Numbered from the stretch's first letter, positions 54,939 to 63,123 are shown. The stretch is 64,000 nucleotides of DNA from Chlorogloeopsis sp038404745 (GCF_038404745.2 NZ_JAYKTT020000053.1:1-64000), one strand, 5' to 3'. Numbers and translations are program-made. The notes: a model not told the origin generated them from the letters alone.

Positions 54939-56195
54939 ATGATTGGACAGGATTCGATACAAGCTGATAAAAAAACTTGTCCCCATCTTGGACAGGAGTT
55001 CCAGCCCTTCCTTCAACCACAACTTGACGATCCCTATTCATTCTTTAAACGGGCTAGAAATGAGGAGCCGTTATTCTACAGCCCAATATTAAACGGCTAC
55101 GTTGTCACCTGCTACAACGATGTCCTCACGATATTAAAAGATCCAGCTCGATATTCTTCCGCCGAAAACCTCAAACCTATTGTTCAGTTTACACCAGAGG
55201 TGATTGGAGTCCTCAGACAGGGCTTTCCCTTTGTTGCTGACTTAGTTAACAGCGATGGCGATCTTCACAAACGCTTACGTGCTCCTTTCATGAAAGTATT
55301 TGCACCAGAACGGCTGCAAGCGTTGGAAGATTCTATTCGTGCTATTGCTAATAGGCTAGTAGACAATTTTATCAATGACGGACAAGTCGATATTATTTCC
55401 CAATTTACTTATCCGTTACCGCTTGGGGTGATCCTCACCATGTACGGTGTACCTCTAGAGATGATGGCAAACATCAAAAAGTGGTGCCTTGATATGACAG
55501 CTTTGTTGTCGTCGCAGCTGACACCAGAAAAACAGCTAGAGTGTGCTCGCAGCTTTGTAGCGATGCAGCACGCCGTTGCGGGTTTAATCGAAGAACGGCG
55601 AAAAGCTCCTCAAAATGACTTAATAAGTAATATCCAAGATTCTGACTTGAGTCTGAACGAGCAGGTCATTATTTTATGTGGATTAATACTTGCTGGACAT
55701 AAAACTACTAGCCATCTCATTGCCAGTGCCATTAAACTTTTGCTCGAACAGCCTCAGTTGTGGGAAGCAATATGTGATATTCCCTCACTTATTCCTGCTG
55801 CTATAGAAGAGGTACTAAGGTACGATGCTCCTGTTCCAGCGATGATTCGTACTACTACCGAAGAGGTTTCCTTAGCAGGAGTTACACTGCCCCAAGGTAC
55901 TCGGCTCTTTTTGATGTATGGTTCTGCCAACCGAGATGAAAATCAGTACGGTAATGCGGATAGTTTTGAGATTGAACGCTTTAAACAGACAACTGCTAAC
56001 CATCTTGCATTTGGTCATGGGGTTCATCATTGTATTGGTTCAAACTTAGCCCGTCGAGAAGGGCGGATTGCTCTAGAAGTATTGTCTTCGAGGTTACCAA
56101 ATTTAAGACTTAGCTCAAATCAACAACTAACTTATATCCCAGCATTGATGAACCGTAGTTTTACAAACCTCTATGTGGAATGGGATGTCACTTGA
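54939..56195 (+). CDS. Cytochrome P450 (second of two) with atypical I-helix
   Basis: 418 aa. Heme loop FGHGVHHCIGSNLARREG (Cys near residue 363) and ExxR in EEVLRYDAPVPAM are intact. The I-helix reads LAGHKTTSHLI near residue 251, where the usual acid before Thr (AGHET) is Lys; this suggests unusual oxygen activation or substrate chemistry. ATG 54939 follows AAGGA by 9 nt; 20 upstream codons that overlap the 81-bp repeat are not likely to be translated. It is a candidate for the C-C coupling (StaP/RebP-type) step, in which hydroxylation is not needed. Confidence 0.87.
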   Translation: MIGQDSIQADKKTCPHLGQEFQPFLQPQLDDPYSFFKRARNEEPLFYSPILNGYVVTCYNDVLTILKDPARYSSAENLKPIVQFTPEVIGVLRQGFPFVADLVNSDGDLHKRLRAPFMKVFAPERLQALEDSIRAIANRLVDNFINDGQVDIISQFTYPLPLGVILTMYGVPLEMMANIKKWCLDMTALLSSQLTPEKQLECARSFVAMQHAVAGLIEERRKAPQNDLISNIQDSDLSLNEQVIILCGLILAGHKTTSHLIASAIKLLLEQPQLWEAICDIPSLIPAAIEEVLRYDAPVPAMIRTTTEEVSLAGVTLPQGTRLFLMYGSANRDENQYGNADSFEIERFKQTTANHLAFGHGVHHCIGSNLARREGRIALEVLSSRLPNLRLSSNQQLTYIPALMNRSFTNLYVEWDVT

Positions 56196-56250
56196 TTGAA
56201 GTTTTCTGAAAATTATTGATATTAAAAAGGCTGAAAATTAGACTCAAAAT

Positions 56251-56279
56251 CTCGTTACCATGTTCAACATGGTAACGAG
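56251..56279. terminator. Perfect 14-bp palindrome after the P450 gene
   Basis: CTCGTTACCATGTT / AACATGGTAACGAG with a single central base, 55 bp after the P450 stop. Followed by AAAAAGC rather than a U-run on the plus strand. It could be a terminator, or an operator for the MFS gene downstream. Confidence 0.5.
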
Positions 56280-56544
56280 AAAAAGCTGAAAATCAAATAA
56301 TAAATTTTTCAGCTTTATTTTTGACATCATATTGACTATAAAATAATATTGATAGCAAAATAGTCTAAGTAATTAAGAGGCTATCTTTATTTCTAAATCC
56401 ATCCAAATCTATATTTTTTCATAAAAATGGTTCATAAAAAGGGCTTGGATAAATTTTGTTTTTAAATACCAAAAATACGAGTATTCAGTATCAATAGATA
56501 ACAGAATTTATATTAAATGAAATATATAATAATGAAGCAAGCAG

Positions 56545-57753
56545 ATGAGTAGCTCTGCCATGATAAAAAAAACTAAACAAGCCAGCAATGGTAATCAAGA
56601 CAAGAATTTTTACATCATTATTTGCTTGACGCTGATAGCAATTATCGGTGGAACTATTTATAGTCCTGCACTGCCAAGCATAGCAAATAATTTCAATGTT
56701 TCCAGTGACCAAGTTTCACTAGTATCGACACTATTTCAATTTCCAGGTGCAATTGTAACTCCTATATTTGGGGTTTTAGCTGATAGTTTTGGTAGAAAGC
56801 AGGTACTTGTTCCTTCGCTGCTAGTATTTGCACTAGGCGGAGCTTTCAGTGGTCTTGCCCCTAATTTTCGTAGTCTTGCAGAATGGCGATTGATACAAGG
56901 TATTGGTACTGCTAGTTTAGAGTCTCTACAACTCACTATCATCAGCGATAGTTATAAAGGGGAAAAATTAAACTCTGTAATGGCATTTGTTGCTAGTTTG
57001 AATGGAATTAGTTCAGCAATTTTTCCTCTCATTGGTGGTTTATTAGCTTCTTTTAGTTGGCGATTTCCATTTTTAGTATCGTTATTTGCTATTCCATTGG
57101 CACTGATGGTGTTAACAACACTAAAGCTGCCACAACAGGAACATCCTGCACAAAATTTCCAACTCAAACCCTATTTGAAAAATACTTGGGGCAGTATTAA
57201 CAATCGTCAGGTAATTGGACTTTTATTTGCAGTGATGTCTCTGTTCATGGTGCAAGTAGGAGCCTGCTTAACTTACATTCCAATTTTTGCAGGAAAACAA
57301 CTTGGTGCTTCTGAACTATTAATAGGTATCACCCTGACGAGTCTATCCTTGTCTCTTGCTATAACTGCTTCCCGGTTGAATTTATTATTACGGTATTTAT
57401 CGCAAGTACAACTTATTAAAATCTCTTTCCTTCTATCTGGTTTAGGATTATTGATTATCCCTTCAGTTCATAACATTTGGTTGCTGTTAATTCCGATTTT
57501 TTTTCTTGGTGCAGCTCAAGGTATTGCATTTCCATCTACTCAAACTCTGTTAGCAATGCTTTCTGCTCAAGAATCTAGAGCTGGTTTTATGGCGGTGAAT
57601 TCAACAATTCAGTCGTGGGGACAAACACTTGGCCCTTTGTTAGGAAGTATTGTTGATGCAATTTGGGGAACACAAGCAGTCTTTTATGCTAGCGCTGTTT
57701 TTTCTTTTGCCTCTTTTATAGTTTTCAACACTCTTCTGACTTCCAAACAGTAG
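56545..57753 (+). CDS. MFS transporter (drug:H+ antiporter type)
   Basis: 402 aa, 12 predicted helices. Motif A between helices 2 and 3 is seen as GVLADSFGRKQVLVPSL; TIYSPALPSIANNFNVSSDQ in the first periplasmic loop is typical of DHA1 multidrug exporters. At the end of the indolocarbazole-like cluster on the same strand, 349 bp after the second P450, it is the likely exporter or self-protection pump. The gap may contain its own promoter. Confidence 0.87.
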   Translation: MSSSAMIKKTKQASNGNQDKNFYIIICLTLIAIIGGTIYSPALPSIANNFNVSSDQVSLVSTLFQFPGAIVTPIFGVLADSFGRKQVLVPSLLVFALGGAFSGLAPNFRSLAEWRLIQGIGTASLESLQLTIISDSYKGEKLNSVMAFVASLNGISSAIFPLIGGLLASFSWRFPFLVSLFAIPLALMVLTTLKLPQQEHPAQNFQLKPYLKNTWGSINNRQVIGLLFAVMSLFMVQVGACLTYIPIFAGKQLGASELLIGITLTSLSLSLAITASRLNLLLRYLSQVQLIKISFLLSGLGLLIIPSVHNIWLLLIPIFFLGAAQGIAFPSTQTLLAMLSAQESRAGFMAVNSTIQSWGQTLGPLLGSIVDAIWGTQAVFYASAVFSFASFIVFNTLLTSKQ

Positions 57754-58089
57754 AAGTTTCTCACTTTAATGACGCTCAAATTGTAGTGTTTTTAAACGCA
57801 GAGGTACGCAGAGTCTTTTTTCAAGAGAATTCGCTACGTATTAATGGAATGTTTACTGAGTGTTTGGCGATCGCAGCATCCTCGTACTGTAAAATCTACG
57901 TTGATTCGGATTGCATGATTTCGGCTAACAGCACATTTTAGTGAGCGATCGCGAACTTACTGTATGCGTTTGCGACTCCAAAACTAGCTGTCGTTACGAC
58001 ACAAAGAATTAACAAAAATGCTCAAATAAAAAATAAGTCTTCTCAAACAAGCTAGTTTAAGTAAAGAAAGTTAAATTGAGTATTCAATT
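57754..58089. other. Intergenic region with microrepeats
   Basis: 336 bp between the MFS gene and trmFO. It has AACGCAGAGGTACGCAGAG (common cyanobacterial microrepeat) near 57797 and several GCGATCGC-type octamers. It marks the boundary of the biosynthetic cluster. No RNA or ORF recognised. Confidence 0.35.
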
Positions 58090-59412
58090 ATGGAACGACA
58101 ACCTATAAAAGTTATTGGAGGTGGACTGGCTGGAACAGAAGCAGCGTGGCAGATAGCCCAGGCGGGAGTGCCTGTAATACTGTATGAGATGCGCCCCAAA
58201 CGTTTTAGCCCTGCCCATCATACAGAACACCTGGCAGAATTGGTATGCAGCAACTCCTTTGGTGCAGCTAGTAGCGATCGCGCTGCGGGACTTTTACATG
58301 AAGAATTGCGTCAACTCGGTTCTATTGTGATTGCCAAAGCCGATGAACACGCGGTTCCCGCCGGAGGAGCACTAGCTGTGGATCGGGGACAATTTGGTCA
58401 AGATTTGACAGAAACTTTGTCTGGGCATCCGTTAATTGAATTGTGTCGAGATGAGGTACGTACTATTTCGGAAGAAATTGTAGTTTTGGCAACCGGCCCT
58501 CTTACCAGTCCTGATTTAGCAGAAGATTTGCGCCGCTTCACGGGGATGGAATACTTAAGCTTTTTTGATGCTGCTAGCCCGATTGTGGTTGGAGAAACAA
58601 TTAATCGTGATATTGCTTTTCTTGCGTCTCGCTACGACAAAGGCGAAGCTGCCTATTTAAACTGCCCGATGAATAAAGAGCAGTATTTACGATTTTGGCA
58701 AGAACTTTGTGCTGCTGAACAAACGGAATTAAAGGATTTTGAGCGAGAAACTGCAAAGTTTTTTGAAGCTTGTTTGCCGATAGAAGAACTGGCACGACGA
58801 GGAGAAGATACCATGCGTTATGGGCCTCTCAAACCAGTTGGTTTGTCCGATAGTCGCACGGATGAACGCCCTTATGCCGTCGTGCAGTTGCGGCAAGAAG
58901 ACAAAGCAGGTCAACTTTGGAACATGGTTGGATTCCAAACTAACCTGCGTTGGGGTGAGCAAAAGCGCGTCTTTCAGTTGATTCCGGGTTTAGAAAATGC
59001 TGAATTTGTGCGGCTAGGGGTGATGCACCGCAACACTTTTATTAATGCTCCGCAGCTGATGCTGCCTAGCTTGCAATTTAAAAACCGTCCTACATTGTTG
59101 GGCGCTGGGCAGTTAATTGGTACTGAAGGCTACACTGCCGCCGCTGCTGGTGGCTACTTAGCTGGCACAAACGCTGCACGGCTAGCTTTAGGTAAAGAAC
59201 CCTTGATTCTACCGCCAACAACAATGATGGGGGCATTATTTGAATTTATCAGTTCAGCTTCACCCAAGCATTTTCAACCTATGCCGCCTAACTTTGGGAT
59301 TTTGCCAGAACTGGGAGAAAAAATCAAAAATAAACAACAGCGTTATGGACGTTACCGCGATCGCGCTCTTGCTGACTTAGCAACTTGGAAGGCAGATCAA
59401 CATTTGTCTTAA
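58090..59412 (+). CDS. trmFO: tRNA uracil-5-methyltransferase TrmFO
   Basis: Folate/FAD-dependent methylation of U54 to m5U (ribothymidine) in the tRNA T-loop. 440 aa. FAD motif VIGGGLAGTEAAWQIAQAG at about residue 8, HTEHLAELVCSNSFGAASSD with the first catalytic Cys, YLNCPMNKEQY with the second, and the C-terminal GAGQLIGTEGYTAAAAGGYL. Length is normal. Confidence 0.96.
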   Translation: MERQPIKVIGGGLAGTEAAWQIAQAGVPVILYEMRPKRFSPAHHTEHLAELVCSNSFGAASSDRAAGLLHEELRQLGSIVIAKADEHAVPAGGALAVDRGQFGQDLTETLSGHPLIELCRDEVRTISEEIVVLATGPLTSPDLAEDLRRFTGMEYLSFFDAASPIVVGETINRDIAFLASRYDKGEAAYLNCPMNKEQYLRFWQELCAAEQTELKDFERETAKFFEACLPIEELARRGEDTMRYGPLKPVGLSDSRTDERPYAVVQLRQEDKAGQLWNMVGFQTNLRWGEQKRVFQLIPGLENAEFVRLGVMHRNTFINAPQLMLPSLQFKNRPTLLGAGQLIGTEGYTAAAAGGYLAGTNAARLALGKEPLILPPTTMMGALFEFISSASPKHFQPMPPNFGILPELGEKIKNKQQRYGRYRDRALADLATWKADQHLS

Positions 59413-59425
59413 GCTGAGTAAAGGC

Positions 59426-59740
59426 TTATGACTTGCGTTGATCTTGAGTGTAATCGTCTCTAGTAATTGCTAACCCATGTATGCCAATGGCAGCGACAAT
59501 ACCGCCAAGAAATCCCCAAGTGCCATTAGTAAATGCATTGATGCGGTGAACCGTACTCCGATGGTAGGCTAAATCTAGCTGCCTACTATCACCTCTTCTT
59601 TGCCTGGCTAGCCTTTCTATATATCTTTCGGTTCTTTCCATTGCTGCATAATCAGCGTTATATGCGTAAATCGATGTTCCTACTACCATCAAGCCTGGAA
59701 AAACCAAAGCAATTAGAAGAATAGCTCTGCCTATATTCAT
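59426..59740 (-). CDS. Small membrane protein of unknown function
   Basis: 104 aa. One hydrophobic helix at the N-terminus (AILLIALVFPGLMVVGTSIY) and a second near residue 75 (GFLGGIVAAIGIHGLAI), with a charged Arg/Glu/Tyr-rich loop between, so probably an inner-membrane hairpin protein. Unrecognised. Convergent with trmFO, 14 bp apart. Confidence 0.6.
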   Translation of the reverse strand: MNIGRAILLIALVFPGLMVVGTSIYAYNADYAAMERTERYIERLARQRRGDSRQLDLAYHRSTVHRINAFTNGTWGFLGGIVAAIGIHGLAITRDDYTQDQRKS

Positions 59741-59842
59741 ACAACCTCAATCAGGTGATATGTCTAAATTTAATGCTGACATAGCTAAACTTTTGCATTA
59801 GTATATAGCGAACAAATTGTGGATAAAATTATGAGAGATTAT

Positions 59843-59875
59843 AGCTCCCCAACTTTTTTGAAAAGTCGGGGAGCT
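59843..59875 (-). terminator. Hairpin downstream of thrS
   Basis: AGCTCCCCAACTTTT / AAAAGTCGGGGAGCT, a 15-position stem with one mismatch, about 52 bp after the thrS stop. Its CCCC...GTCGGGG core recurs near 18115 and 15352, so it could be a dispersed terminator-like repeat. Confidence 0.55.
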
Positions 59876-59926
59876 GACCACCTGTGACTGGTCAAAATTA
59901 ATTTGGTGGAGACTAGTCCCTAGCCC

Positions 59927-61123
59927 CTATTTCCAATTCAAGTTGGCTAACTCTGCTTCTAGGTGAGCAAGCTGAATTTCTTGCTGCCCGGCAATCCCTA
60001 GACGACGCAAGTTGAGAGACTGATTCATCGCTTCTTTTTCACCAACAATAGCAATAAGTGGAATCTTGCATGCAGACAGTTCTCGAATTTTTTTGGCAAT
60101 CGTGCGATCGCCTACATCGAGTTCCACTCTAGCTCCAATCTGTTTTAGCCTTTTGAAAATCACTTCTGCCCAATCTGCCGACTTTTCGGAAACTGAAGCA
60201 ACGGCAATTTGCACGGGAGCAACCCAAAGTGGTAAAACTCCATTGTGATTTTCCAACAAAATGCTAATCCAGCGTTCCAAAGAACCTAGAATTGCTTGGT
60301 GTAGTATAACTACCTGCTCTAAATCTCCTTGGTGATTAACAAAGGACAACTCAAAAAGTTGAGGCAGGTTAAAATCAACTTGAATCGTGCCACACTGCCA
60401 CAATCTTCCCAGATGATCTTGCATACTGATTTCAATTTTGGGACTGTAGAAAGATCCTTCACCAGGCGCTAACTCGTAGGCATAATCCAGCGATTGAACT
60501 GCTTCAATCAAAGCAGATTCAGCCCGATCCCACAGTTCATCTGAGCCAAGACGTTGCTCTGGACGTAGAGCAATGCGAATGGAAAAGTTATTATATCCAA
60601 ATGCTGCATAAACCTGCTTAACCATCCTAAGAAAATTGCCAATTTCATCTCGAATATCGGCTTCTCGGCAAAAAATATGAGCATCATCCTGCACAAATTG
60701 GCGCAGGCGCATACAGCCGGATAGCGTTCCAGACGGTTCGTTGCGATGGGCGATGCCGAATTCCATCAATCGCATCGGCATTTCCCGATAACTCCGCTTG
60801 TGAAATTTAAATATATCAATGTGTGCTGGACACGACATTGGTTTTAATGCATAATCCGGTTCTGCATCAGCATCAAAACTCCCCACGAAAAACATATTTT
60901 TACGGAACTTTTCCCAGTGCCCCGATCGCTCCCAAAGTGCCCGACTCAATGCTAAAGGCGATCGCACTTCCTCAAAACCGTGAGCTTGGTAAACCCGTCG
61001 CATAAAATCTTCAATCAGCCGGAAGAGCTGAAGCCCGATCGGATGCCAAAATACCATTCCCGGACTATGTTCTTCAAAGTGAAATAAATCCATTGCTTTT
61101 GCTAGTTCTCTATGATCGGACAT
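59927..61123 (-). CDS. thrS: Threonyl-tRNA synthetase, short form without TGS and editing domains
   Basis: Charges tRNA-Thr. About 398 aa, versus about 640 for the full enzyme. It starts directly with the class II catalytic domain (MDLFHFEEHSPGMVFWHPIG), with motif 2 HRNEPSGTLSGCMRLRQFVQ, zinc ligands in KPMSCPAH, QDDAHIF and ILHQAILGSLERW, and the C-terminal anticodon-binding domain. N1 (TGS) and N2 (editing) domains are absent. Start: ATG at 61123 after AGGAGA; the longer open frame upstream runs through a terminator hairpin and is not the gene. Preceded by two tandem threonine-rich leader peptides with terminators, so transcription attenuation by Thr-tRNA level is predicted. Confidence 0.9.
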   Translation of the reverse strand: MSDHRELAKAMDLFHFEEHSPGMVFWHPIGLQLFRLIEDFMRRVYQAHGFEEVRSPLALSRALWERSGHWEKFRKNMFFVGSFDADAEPDYALKPMSCPAHIDIFKFHKRSYREMPMRLMEFGIAHRNEPSGTLSGCMRLRQFVQDDAHIFCREADIRDEIGNFLRMVKQVYAAFGYNNFSIRIALRPEQRLGSDELWDRAESALIEAVQSLDYAYELAPGEGSFYSPKIEISMQDHLGRLWQCGTIQVDFNLPQLFELSFVNHQGDLEQVVILHQAILGSLERWISILLENHNGVLPLWVAPVQIAVASVSEKSADWAEVIFKRLKQIGARVELDVGDRTIAKKIRELSACKIPLIAIVGEKEAMNQSLNLRRLGIAGQQEIQLAHLEAELANLNWK

Positions 61124-61152
61124 TGTTGTATCTCCTGTGAATTGTTTGATAT

Positions 61153-61186
61153 AAAAAAACCCCTCTAGAGCAAACCTAGAGGGGTT
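61153..61186 (-). terminator. Attenuator terminator just upstream of thrS
   Basis: On the minus strand: AACCCCTCTAG, loop GTTTGCT, CTAGAGGGGTT, then a T-run; 11 perfect base pairs. It lies 30 bp before the thrS ATG and 32 bp after the second leader ORF, so transcripts that end here never reach thrS. Its 5' arm (CCCTCTAGG) can instead pair with CCTGGAGGG in the leader ORF (61225-61233), the antiterminator. Confidence 0.88.
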
Positions 61187-61218
61187 GTTGAGTTTAAATT
61201 GCAAGGCAGCAACTATCC

Positions 61219-61287
61219 TCACGTCCCTCCAGGCGCGATTGTGGTGGTAGTTGTGGTAGTGAGGTAAATAAACCAACAAATCGACAT
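61219..61287 (-). CDS. Threonine-rich leader peptide 2 (attenuator of thrS)
   Basis: 22-codon ORF MSICWFIYL, seven Thr codons in a row, IAPGGT, stop. AGGAG lies 7 nt before the ATG, a strong translation start. The Gly-Gly codons contain CCTGGAGGG, complementary (one G-U) to the 5' arm of the downstream terminator. Prediction: ribosomes stalled at Thr codons when Thr-tRNA is scarce leave this segment free to pair and block termination; ribosomes that reach the stop cover it and allow termination. Same logic as enterobacterial thrL, which is established; here it is inferred from sequence. Confidence 0.82.
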   Translation of the reverse strand: MSICWFIYLTTTTTTTIAPGGT

Positions 61288-61321
61288 TTGTTTGCTCCTA
61301 ATTGGTGTTGCCGTAAAAACT

Positions 61322-61351
61322 CAAAACCCTCCTGGGCAATGCCTGGAGGGT
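61322..61351 (-). terminator. Attenuator terminator between the two leader peptides
   Basis: On the minus strand: ACCCTCCAGG, loop CATTGC, CCAGGAGGGT, followed by TTTGAGTTTTT. Ten positions, one A-A mismatch. The 5' arm ACCCTCC is exactly complementary to GGAGGGT in the first leader ORF's Gly-Gly codons. Confidence 0.75.
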
Positions 61352-61390
61352 AAATGCGGTGCTGTCGAATTTTAAATCAACGCGATCGCC

Positions 61391-61459
61391 TCACAACCCT
61401 CCCGAATTGGTGGTTTGGGTGGTAGTGGTAATCGTTGTTAGACACACGTTGACTTGCAT
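61391..61459 (-). CDS. Threonine-rich leader peptide 1 (attenuator of thrS)
   Basis: 22-codon ORF MQVNVCL, then TTITTTTQTT (8 Thr in 10), NSGGL, stop. Same length as leader 2 and same Gly-Gly end, so the unit is probably a tandem duplication. GGA-GGG-TTG codons provide GGAGGGT, the antiterminator strand for the next hairpin. No obvious Shine-Dalgarno sequence (CTAGCAATG context). An unusual serial arrangement. Confidence 0.78.
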   Translation of the reverse strand: MQVNVCLTTITTTTQTTNSGGL

Positions 61460-61486
61460 TGCTAGTTGAAAGCTTTTTAAAAGTGG

Positions 61487-61516
61487 ATATTACCTAATAC
61501 AAATCCATTTAAACAA
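61487..61516 (-). promoter_or_regulatory. Candidate promoter of the thrS attenuator transcript
   Basis: On the minus strand TTGTTT, 18-bp spacer, TAATAT; a transcript start at about 61480 would lie 21 nt before leader 1. Placement agrees with the leader layout, but the -35 is weak, so this is a guess from consensus. Confidence 0.35.
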
Positions 61517-61689
61517 ATTTCTGATAAAAATAGGGGCTAGGAGCTAGAGGCTAGGGACTAAGGAAGAAACTTTTTTCATGTGTTCTGGTATATGCAGTTT
61601 AATTTCAACGAGGGATTGAAATAAGTGAATCGAATTTTGGGAAAACTACTCATGATGTTTTGAGCGATCACCTTGCTCAATCTAACAAC

Positions 61690-62880
61690 ATGAGAGTGCT
61701 ATTTCTAGGAAAAAAGAGAACTTTTTGCTATTTATGTGTTGTATTTTGTGTCATCCTATGCTTAACGTTATGCTCAGAACTACCAGCACTAACTGCAAAG
61801 CCTGATGCAATTAAGGGACTACAACAGCAAAAGCAACAAATCGACCAACAGCGTCAAAGTATTAAAAAAGAGCGCGATCGCCTAACCAATTTACAACAAG
61901 TTGTAAAAGAGCGGTTAAACGGCTTGCAGCAAAACCTAAAAGCTACCAACAGCCAAATTCAAAATAGCCAGTTACAGCTAAAACTAGCAACAGAATATCT
62001 GCTACAGCTACAAGCTAAATTAGCAGCAGCAGAAGTTTCTTACTACGAACAACAAGCAGCAACCGTTGCCCGACTGCGCTTTCTGCAACGCTCTCCAACT
62101 AATCAGGGATGGGCAGTTTTGCTGCAAAGTCAAAACGTTGGTGACTTTATCAGCCGCCGTCGTTCTTTGAAATTAATTTATCAGGCAGATCAAAAAATTT
62201 TAGTAAAGCTCGCAGCACAAGCTAACCAAATCAATCAGCAAAGAAGCGAAGTAGAACAGCAAAAAAATCAAATTGCTTTAATTCAACAACAATTACTAGC
62301 CCAACAAGCCGATACTCAAGCCCAAGCAGGATTACAACAGGAATTAATGCAGCGTCTCAATAGCGATCGCTTGGCATTAGAAGCAGCACAAACGCAATTA
62401 GAGAAAGATTCACAAGCAATAGCAGCTTTAATTCAACAAAAGATAGCAGCCGCCGCAGCCAAAACAAACAGCCAGAAAAACTTTATTCAAGGAACTGGAA
62501 TATTTGCATATCCTAGTAATGCTCCCACTAGCAGCCCCTTTGGTTGGCGAATCCATCCTATACTTGGTTATCGCCGCTTTCATGCCGGTTTAGATTTTGC
62601 CGCTAGCTACGGCAGCACAATTCGAGCCGCGGATTCTGGAACTGTAATTTTTGCTGGCTGGTATGGTGGTTATGGCAGAGCAGTGATTATCAACCACGGT
62701 AACGGCATCACTACTCTTTACGGGCATAGTAGCGAATTGTATGTTACAGAAGGGCAATCAGTACAGCGTGAGCAAGCGATCGCCACGGTTGGTTCCACGG
62801 GTTTATCTACTGGCCCTCATCTCCACTTTGAAGTCAGGAAAAATGGGACACCAGTAGATCCAATGGCTTACCTTCGATGA
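61690..62880 (+). CDS. M23-family peptidase with coiled-coil N-terminus (EnvC/NlpD-like)
   Basis: 396 aa, exported. Signal-type N-terminus (CYLCVVFCVILCLTLC), then a long Gln/Lys/Leu coiled coil (about 35-265) and an LytM/M23 domain (about 285-395): FGWRIHPILGYRRFHAGLDF supplies the first zinc His and Asp, and GPHLHFEVRKNG the His-x-His. All zinc ligands are present, so the enzyme may be active or may act as an amidase activator in septum or wall remodelling. Start: ATG 61690; the TTG 10 codons upstream is less likely. Confidence 0.88.
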   Translation: MRVLFLGKKRTFCYLCVVFCVILCLTLCSELPALTAKPDAIKGLQQQKQQIDQQRQSIKKERDRLTNLQQVVKERLNGLQQNLKATNSQIQNSQLQLKLATEYLLQLQAKLAAAEVSYYEQQAATVARLRFLQRSPTNQGWAVLLQSQNVGDFISRRRSLKLIYQADQKILVKLAAQANQINQQRSEVEQQKNQIALIQQQLLAQQADTQAQAGLQQELMQRLNSDRLALEAAQTQLEKDSQAIAALIQQKIAAAAAKTNSQKNFIQGTGIFAYPSNAPTSSPFGWRIHPILGYRRFHAGLDFAASYGSTIRAADSGTVIFAGWYGGYGRAVIINHGNGITTLYGHSSELYVTEGQSVQREQAIATVGSTGLSTGPHLHFEVRKNGTPVDPMAYLR

Positions 62881-62886
62881 CTAAAA

Positions 62887-63048
62887 CTATGGGGTAGGGT
62901 GTGGGGTGTAGGGGTAAACAGAGAAACATTTCAAATCGGCACCACTCAAATCAATGCCATCCAAATCTTCACCCAATTGAATTCCAGCAAAGTTTCGTTC
63001 TCCGGTAGCATACCTTCTGAGCAATTCGTCTCTATCAACTCTGGGCAT
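62887..63048 (-). pseudogene. Truncated pentapeptide-repeat protein (N-terminal fragment)
   Basis: 53-codon ORF from ATG: MPRVDRDELLRRYATGERNF, then AGIQLGEDLDGIDLSGADLK and a repeat-derived end (YPYTPHPTP). The start is the classic one of cyanobacterial pentapeptide-repeat proteins (A(D/N)LSGADL units), but after two to three repeats the frame runs into a GGGTGTGGGGTG microrepeat and stops. Normal members have far more repeats. A decayed gene. Confidence 0.6.
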
Positions 63049-63123
63049 AACTCATCAACTCTTATTCCTCCGCGCTCCCTGTGTCTGGAGTGGTTTTATT
63101 CTTCCGTGGTTCGTGGGTAAGTT

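Noticed and set aside
45649..57753. Violacein cluster
   Set aside because: The VioA/VioB-like pair fits, but no VioE and no clear VioC/VioD pair are present; P450s plus a RebC-like enzyme point to indolocarbazoles.
59927..61279. Extended thrS start at 61279 (450 aa)
   Set aside because: The extra 52 codons run through leader 2 out of frame and through an 11-bp terminator; ATG 61123 has a Shine-Dalgarno sequence and begins at the conserved domain.
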